Source: Owenia fusiformis (taxonomy: Eukaryota; Annelida; Polychaeta; Sabellida; Oweniidae). Taken from it: a stretch of DNA of 64,000 nucleotides. Where the stretch lies: contig CAIIXF020000002.1 in the NCBI GenBank assembly GCA_903813345.2, positions 4,442,001-4,506,000 of the forward strand. The letters are read 5' to 3'. Below are more notes on the stretch, generated by a model. It saw nothing but the letters and a program-made list of their open reading frames with translations, had not been told where the DNA came from and searched no databases. The DNA itself is not shown here. Numbering within the stretch: the first letter of the stretch is position 1.

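Larger units (their letters stand above)
57311..62180. repeat. Tandem array of about 1.3-1.7-kb units carrying U1 or tRNA genes
   Basis: The block gttgttgatatgaatctttg and gctttactagatgaatcaga recurs near 57365, 58770, 60108 and 61780. Units 1 and 2 each carry a full U1, unit 3 carries tRNA-Gly where U1 would be expected, and unit 4 carries the U1 remnant. This is a diverged snRNA/tRNA gene cluster inside a HERC2 intron. Confidence 0.85.

Overview
This window is animal nuclear DNA: AT-rich, full of introns, minisatellites and short inverted-repeat transposons. No bacterial features are present. The base composition, the frequent 'tacatgta'-type words and the scavenger-receptor gene suggest a marine invertebrate, perhaps a mollusc or another lophotrochozoan. 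The species cannot be fixed from the sequence.

The backbone is one giant gene on the minus strand, HERC2, the large HECT-type E3 ubiquitin ligase. I could join 38 consecutive coding exons (e1 to e38, from position 63,110 down to 1,297) with matching splice phases throughout. They give about 2,520 codons. In order they encode a region before the MIB/HERC2 domain, a UBA-like segment, MIB/HERC2, a ZZ zinc finger, DOC/APC10, the second RCC1-like propeller (RLD2), a long linker and the third propeller (RLD3). The N-terminal part lies beyond 64,000 and the HECT domain lies beyond position 1.

The 16.8-kb HERC2 intron 36,673-19,728 contains a complete nested gene on the opposite strand (22,615-33,692). 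It encodes a type I membrane protein with two SRCR domains and a Thr-rich stalk. The 6.2-kb intron 62,910-56,717 contains a tandem cluster with two full-length U1 snRNA genes, a truncated U1 pseudogene and a tRNA-Gly(GCC) gene.

The most unusual feature is a recurring pattern. Many HERC2 introns carry tandem arrays whose unit is a HERC2 splice site plus the neighbouring piece of exon. Acceptor arrays: 82 bp x14 at 1-1150, 141 bp x2 at 3.5-3.8 kb, 119 bp x7 at 5.8-6.65 kb, 89 bp x about 82 at 7.1-14.4 kb, 122 bp x18 at 44.2-46.4 kb and 91 bp x3 at 46.6-46.9 kb. Donor arrays: about 45 bp x about 36 at 35-36.7 kb, 81 bp x13 at 48.2-49.3 kb and 43 bp x2 at 50.5 kb, with donor-adjacent arrays at 18.0 kb, 22.9 kb and 53.5-54.3 kb. 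The 82-bp array is the most striking. Each unit holds a complete in-frame 42-nt mini-exon with its own acceptor and a plausible donor.

The rest is intronic or intergenic-type sequence with a tRNA-derived SINE, several families of foldback elements and simple repeats.
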